This document shows positions 60,676 through 64,000 of a stretch of DNA of 64,000 bases, piece by piece. Made by a program: the position numbers and the translations under genes. Source of the DNA: Modicisalibacter tunisiensis. GTDB taxonomy: Bacteria > Pseudomonadota > Gammaproteobacteria > Pseudomonadales > Halomonadaceae. The stretch spans positions 2,915,312 through 2,979,311 of the forward strand of contig NZ_JAGXFD010000001.1 of the NCBI RefSeq assembly GCF_020148005.1, in the 5' to 3' direction. Under the pieces are notes generated by a model that was given only the letters and a program-made list of their open reading frames with translations, did no database searches and was not told the DNA's origin. Position 1 is the stretch's first letter. Every line of letters starts with the position of its first letter.

Positions 60676-61278
60676 TCAGAGCTGGATACCCAGCAGCTGG
60701 GCGCCGTAGCCCCACAGCAGCACGGTGACACCCAGCAGCGCCTCGAGCACCAGTACCCCGATACCCAGCGTGGAGCCGGTGACGATGAAGCCTTCCTCGT
60801 TGCTGATGTCGAGGAAGGTGGGGATGCCGACGTAGAGCAGGTAGGCGCTGTAGCAGAGCCCGACGATCACGGCGAGCGCGCACAGCCAGACCAGCGGATA
60901 AAGGGCCACCACGCCGCCGAGGAACATCGGCGTGGCGACATAGCCGGCGAAGATGATGCAGCGCCGCCGGCTCGGCCGGTTAGGATAGCGCCGCGCCAGC
61001 CAGTGGATGACCACGCCCATGAAGCCGACGGCGATGAGTATCGCCAGATAGAAGGCGATCCCCGCGGAAAAGGCATCCAGGTAGTTGAGCTGGATGGTGT
61101 GGCCACCGCCGAAGTCCCAGCCCACCTGGGTGGTGCCTATGAACGCGCAGATCACGGGGACCAGCGCCATGATCAGCACGTGGTGCCCGTAGAGATGGGT
61201 GATGGTCTCGCGTTCGTCGTGAATCTGCCGCCATTCGCGGCTGGGATGGGACAGCAGTCCCCACACATGAGTGAGCAT
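60676..61278 (-). CDS. Yip1-family inner-membrane protein
   Basis: 200-aa protein with five hydrophobic segments (about 33-51, 67-88, 105-125, 132-152, 169-192). MLTHVWGLLSHPSREWRQIHDE is the typical amphipathic N terminus of bacterial Yip1-domain proteins. Function unknown. The start has AGGAGGTG at ideal spacing; a longer frame upstream has no ribosome site. Confidence 0.85.
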   Translation of the reverse strand: MLTHVWGLLSHPSREWRQIHDERETITHLYGHHVLIMALVPVICAFIGTTQVGWDFGGGHTIQLNYLDAFSAGIAFYLAILIAVGFMGVVIHWLARRYPNRPSRRRCIIFAGYVATPMFLGGVVALYPLVWLCALAVIVGLCYSAYLLYVGIPTFLDISNEEGFIVTGSTLGIGVLVLEALLGVTVLLWGYGAQLLGIQL

Positions 61279-61459
61279 GCCACACCTCCTCGATTGCCAT
61301 TGAACGCTCCATCGCTGGAGCCTCATATTCAGCGTAGTCGACGCCCCCCCGTCCTTTGCCAGTATAGTCAGCCTTTTGGCGCACAAGCGGGGTGGCAAAC
61401 GCCCGCTCGGCATCACCAACAGGCGGGAAAGCTATGGGGGCATTACAGCGCTTTTCGGG

Positions 61460-61504
61460 GCCACAAAACGAAACACGGCGCCTCCCGAGGGAAGGCGCCG
61501 TGTT
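61460..61504 (-). terminator. Terminator of the YbhB-like gene
   Basis: A perfect 12-bp stem AACACGGCGCCT / AGGCGCCGTGTT (61472-61483, 61493-61504). On the minus strand it is followed by TTTCGTTTTG, so it ends transcription arriving from the gene at 61679-62155 after passing the repeat element. Confidence 0.75.
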
Positions 61505-61541
61505 CATGTCTCAGCGGCATGCAAGCCGCACAGGGGTCAGG

Positions 61542-61677
61542 CTTTGCCTGAAAAGTCGTCGAGCGAAGGCCAGACAAGGCAAAAATCAGCGAAAAAGCGG
61601 AGTTTACGAGTGTAAATGAGCACTTTGAGCTGATTTTTAACGCCGTATGGCCGAGCGCAGACAGTTTTCAGGTAAAG
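61542..61677. repeat. Intergenic palindromic repeat, family II, copy B
   Basis: 136-bp element directly after the YbhB-like gene. Outer stem CTTTGCCTGAAAA / TTTTCAGGTAAAG (13 bp, one G-T); constant CAGACAAGGC; main stem AAAAATCAGC / GCTGATTTTT (10 bp perfect); inner TTTAC-GAGT-GTAAA; then AATGAGC, AACGCC-G-TATGGCC. Same architecture and constant blocks as copy A, with independent but complementary stem sequences. Confidence 0.87.
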
Positions 61678-61678
61678 A

Positions 61679-62155
61679 CTAGTCGCGACGGTACGTACCG
61701 ACCAACCGACTCATGCCGAGGATGTGCGGTTCCAGCTTGTTGAGCAGCTCCGGCTGCGTCAGCCCCTCGGGCAGCCCGGTAAGGGTATCCAGCGCCAGCA
61801 CCCAGAAATAGTACTGGTGCACCCCGTGGCCTTCCGGCGGCATGGGGCCGCCGTAACCGATGGCGCCGCCATCGTTGACGCCGGCGGTGCCCAGCGTCGT
61901 GTCCTCCTCCAGCGAGGTGACATCCGCCGGCAGGTTGTAGAGCAGCCAGTGCACGTAGCCATAGCTGCCATCCTTCACCAGCGGCGCATCCGGGTCGTGG
62001 CAGATCACCGCGAAGCCCTGGGTTCCCGCCGGCGCATCCCTCCAGCTCAGGGCCGGGGACAGATCCTCGCCTTCCGCCGAATGGCGCCTGGGCATCGCCC
62101 CGTTCGGCGCGAAGGCGGGGCTTTCGACGTGCATGCTGGATGGTGCAAAGGGCAT
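61679..62155 (-). CDS. YbhB/YbcL family phosphatidylethanolamine-binding-like protein
   Basis: 158-aa protein of the PEBP/RKIP fold. The N-terminal SPAFAPNGAMPRRHSAEGED leads to LSPALSWRDAPAGTQGFAVICHDPDAP (about 34-60), the family ligand-site block, and YVHWLLYNLPADVTSLEE and GGPMPPEGHGVHQYYFWVLAL follow. Bacterial members have no settled role. No signal peptide is evident. It ends at the repeat element and terminator. Confidence 0.9.
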   Translation of the reverse strand: MPFAPSSMHVESPAFAPNGAMPRRHSAEGEDLSPALSWRDAPAGTQGFAVICHDPDAPLVKDGSYGYVHWLLYNLPADVTSLEEDTTLGTAGVNDGGAIGYGGPMPPEGHGVHQYYFWVLALDTLTGLPEGLTQPELLNKLEPHILGMSRLVGTYRRD

Positions 62156-62325
62156 AGGGGCCTCCCATGGAATGTGGTGAAACGGTTAACCGAGTGATGA
62201 CATTGCGTCGGCTTGTCTCTGGAAGATGGTGGCGGGAGTGGAGGATTCAAGCCATCGAGCGACCGCTTACCACTGCTCGGTGGCATAAACCTTGGCACAC
62301 CCTCCTTTCATAATGCGCTGTTATG
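62156..62325. other. Boundary of low-GC segment
   Basis: About 170 bp without a gene, where composition changes from the GC-rich chromosome to the AT-rich genes beyond. The minus strand contains TTGAATCCTCCACTCCCGCC followed by ACCA, which looks like a tRNA 3' end, but no acceptor partner or complete cloverleaf was found. A small inverted pair CGAGC / GCTCG lies at 62258-62285. Confidence 0.4.
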
Positions 62326-62742
62326 TTAAAAACTTTGGCGCTCGGCCACCTTTGCGAGTAGAACTTTATAATTCACCTGTTCAGTCACATTAACTACTGT
62401 ACCATTAACCATCGTAATCCCGAGATCATGACGATCAATTGAGTTCATCGGCTCGTAATCAGCGTCAAGCTCTGCTTTCCAGAGCCAGTTAACATCAACC
62501 CAATGCTCAATTTCTTCATAGTCACCAAAATCGTGCCCTAGGTACGGAGCAACGACAGCCCCAATAGCAATAATTCGATTTTGATTGTGATAAAGGCACA
62601 CCAAGTCACCTTTACTGATTTTATCAACTTCTGGCGCCCGGTCATAAAATGCCGCCGCCTTATTCTGACGCAACATATACTTAAAAGCGTTCGGGTTACC
62701 ATTTCTCTCTTTCGTATTGGTATTCACCAGCCAAGTTTTCAT
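62326..62742 (-). CDS. EVE/PUA-like domain protein (hypothetical)
   Basis: 138-aa protein with clearly lower GC than its neighbours, suggesting transfer. KISKGDLVCLYHNQNRIIAIGAVVAPYLG (about 42-70) and HWVDVNWLWKAEL look like an EVE/PUA-type beta barrel, a fold that reads modified bases in some defence-associated proteins. The assignment is by pattern only. RBS AGGGAA precedes the ATG. Its upstream neighbour on the same strand is the gene fragment at 62802-62924. Confidence 0.65.
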   Translation of the reverse strand: MKTWLVNTNTKERNGNPNAFKYMLRQNKAAAFYDRAPEVDKISKGDLVCLYHNQNRIIAIGAVVAPYLGHDFGDYEEIEHWVDVNWLWKAELDADYEPMNSIDRHDLGITMVNGTVVNVTEQVNYKVLLAKVAERQSF

Positions 62743-62801
62743 TCACTTCCCTGCCTTCAATTAAATGAAACTAAATTTTGAATATAACGCCTAGTTATCG
62801 G

Positions 62802-62924
62802 CTACGCCCACAACTCCCACCCAATCTTTATTAGAGGCAATAATATCTGCGCTTCTCCAGTATAAGATTCACCAGCATTTGGGTCACCCGGCCCTTCGTA
62901 GAACAGCCACCGATTATATATATC
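62802..62924 (-). pseudogene. 3' fragment of a gene cut by the IS481-type element
   Basis: An open frame of 40 codons (beginning DIYNRWLFYEGPGDPNAGES and ending KIGWELWA) followed by TAG reaches exactly to the left inverted repeat of the insertion. Codons are AT-rich like the EVE-like gene 59 bp downstream, so both probably belonged to one transferred operon. The N-terminal part would lie beyond the window. Family not recognised. Confidence 0.6.
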
Positions 62925-64000
62925 TGTCGGGTCCCGGATGATCAAATGAGCTATAGGAGTTATCCTCTGCTGGCAGCCAGAGAGCTTCTACAGCAATTCA
63001 TCCGGGAGCAGGTTCATGGACATCAAGCTGCATAAGCAGGCCACGACAACACCGAAGATCCGTGCTGAAATCCAGGCGGCGCCCTCCAGCATCACGGATA
63101 GCGAGCTGGCCCGCCAGTTTGGCGTCGCCACCGCGACCATTCGGCGCTGGCGGTACCGTGACGATGTCTATGATCGACCCCATACGCGTCACAACCTACT
63201 GGCCACCCTCACGTCTGAGCAGGAGGAGGTGCTGATCGCCGCTCGTGAATTCCTGCGCCTCGGCCTGGATGATCTGCTCGTCGTGGCACGTGAGTTCTTG
63301 AACCCTCGACTGTCTCGCTCAGGCCTGCACCGCATGCTCCAGCGGCGCGAGGTGCCGACACTGGCAGAACTGGCTCGGCAGGACGCTGGCGATGATGGGA
63401 AGCCCCGGCACAAGCCCTTCAAGGACTACGAGCCCGGGTACGTGCATATCGACATCAAGCACCTTCCTCAGATGCCTGATGAGGAGCAGAAGCGCTACCT
63501 GTATGTCGCCATCGACCGTGCCACACGCTGGGTCTATCTGGAGGTCAGGCGCAGCCAGTCTGCCAAGGACGCCAAGGCGTTCATGAAGTGCGTGGAGGAG
63601 ATGGCTCCCTTCACGATCCAGACGGTGCTCACTGACAACGGCAAGTCGTTCACCGATCGCTTCACGCGGGCAGGTGAGCGCACGCCCAGCGGCCGCCACC
63701 CCTTCGACCAGGAGTGCCAAGCCCATAGTATCGAACATCGCCTGATCAAGCCGGGAAGGCCACAGACGAACGGTATGGTGGAGCGGTTCAACGGCCGCAT
63801 CAGCGACGTGCTGGCGACCCGGCGCTATACCTCAGGCGAGGATCTGGAGCAGACGCTAAAACGCTACGCTTGGCTGTACAATCACCACATCCCTCAGAAG
63901 GCGCTGCATCATCAATCACCGATTGCAGCGATGAAGGAATGGCGGGCTAAACGGCCAGAGTTATTTACCAAGCGGGTGGTCAATCACACGGGACCCGACA
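62925..64000 (+). mobile_element. IS481-family insertion sequence
   Basis: Terminal inverted repeats TGTCGGGTCCCG at 62925-62936 and its complement CGGGACCCGACA at 63989-64000 bound a 1076-bp element with one transposase gene. The TGT...ACA ends and transposase type fit IS481. The right end coincides with the window edge, so a target duplication cannot be checked. Confidence 0.85.
63016..64000 (+). CDS. IS481-family transposase (3' end beyond window)
   Basis: DDE transposase, 328 codons visible and still open at base 64000. N-terminal HTH: ITDSELARQFGVATATIRRW (about 26-45). Catalytic triad: Asp in YVHIDIKHLP, Asp in TVLTDNGKSF, Glu in QTNGMVERFNGR, followed by the IS481-like YNHHIPQKALHHQSPIAAM near the end. 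Reading continues through the right inverted repeat without a stop, so the stop codon must be supplied by flanking DNA, or the frame differs just outside. Confidence 0.88.
   Translation, partial: MDIKLHKQATTTPKIRAEIQAAPSSITDSELARQFGVATATIRRWRYRDDVYDRPHTRHNLLATLTSEQEEVLIAAREFLRLGLDDLLVVAREFLNPRLSRSGLHRMLQRREVPTLAELARQDAGDDGKPRHKPFKDYEPGYVHIDIKHLPQMPDEEQKRYLYVAIDRATRWVYLEVRRSQSAKDAKAFMKCVEEMAPFTIQTVLTDNGKSFTDRFTRAGERTPSGRHPFDQECQAHSIEHRLIKPGRPQTNGMVERFNGRISDVLATRRYTSGEDLEQTLKRYAWLYNHHIPQKALHHQSPIAAMKEWRAKRPELFTKRVVNHTGPD

Noticed and set aside
62215..62255. tRNA 3'-end-like sequence (minus strand, ending CCACCA) at the GC boundary, a possible island attachment site
   Set aside because: The T-arm stem does not pair properly, no matching acceptor 5' strand is present, and no second copy is in the window; kept only as a note in the boundary feature.
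62785..62800. Another GCCGATAA sigma-28 -10 element on the minus strand
   Set aside because: It has no matching -35 element at 11 bp and falls at the end of a gene fragment.
62326..62810. Integron gene-cassette array (low-GC co-directional genes, TAAC and GCGTTAT motifs between them)
   Set aside because: The gap between the two genes is only 59 bp and holds a 5-bp palindrome ATAAC/GTTAT, not a full attC site with paired R and L boxes.

Overview
This is a high-GC, densely coded chromosomal segment that looks like a halophilic gammaproteobacterium of the Halomonadaceae (Halomonas or a close relative). The assignment rests on gene content and order read from the sequence: betB-betA choline oxidation, a quaternary-ammonium ABC importer, two Na+/H+ antiporters, and gammaproteobacterial orders such as miaB-ybeZ-ybeY-corC-lnt and leuS-lptE-holA. 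No database search was possible.

Layout. 1-4.9 kb: end of betB, betA, then fadE behind a candidate PsrA-type operator. 5-10 kb: qor, kduD, a hypothetical gene, ugpQ, and a MotA/MotB-like stator pair behind a close match to a sigma-28 promoter. 10-19.5 kb: cobalamin riboswitch and btuB, opgD, a PanP-type decarboxylase, a PA0069-family radical SAM gene with a LexA-like box, then cobO and btuF. 19.5-26.8 kb: serS, ydiJ, a small membrane protein and a NhaP-type antiporter, with two copies of a covarying palindromic repeat between them. 26.8-36.4 kb: trpC, trpD and trpG behind a complete transcription attenuator, a frameshifted chemoreceptor gene with a sigma-28 promoter, trpE, gph, ndh, a GIY-YIG gene and rpe. 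36.5-42.2 kb: ggt, an MFS carrier, a YajG-like lipoprotein, tpm, an SH3-domain protein and DUF1820. 42.4-53 kb: miaB, ybeZ, ybeY, corC, lnt, ybeL, leuS, lptE, holA. 53-60.7 kb: nhaC, a four-gene osmolyte ABC importer, a nitrilase-family amidase and an MmgE/PrpD protein. 60.7-64 kb: a Yip1-family protein, a YbhB-type protein, then a sharp fall in GC with an EVE-like gene, a gene cut by an insertion, and an IS481-family element that reaches the window end.

How it fits together. Osmoadaptation (betBA, the Opu/OsmF-type importer, nhaP, nhaC, opgD) and membrane lipid or lipoprotein handling (fadE, ugpQ, lnt, lptE) are prominent. Cobalamin uptake and activation are represented by btuB, btuF and cobO. 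Tryptophan synthesis is split into trpE and trpGDC, and the attenuator serves only the second block.

The most unusual signals are not protein-coding. They are two families of dispersed intergenic palindromes whose stems differ in sequence but stay complementary, a trp attenuator whose leader peptide appears leaderless and has a single Trp codon, and two sigma-28 promoters far from any flagellar cluster. Apart from these, most of the window is ordinary core genome.
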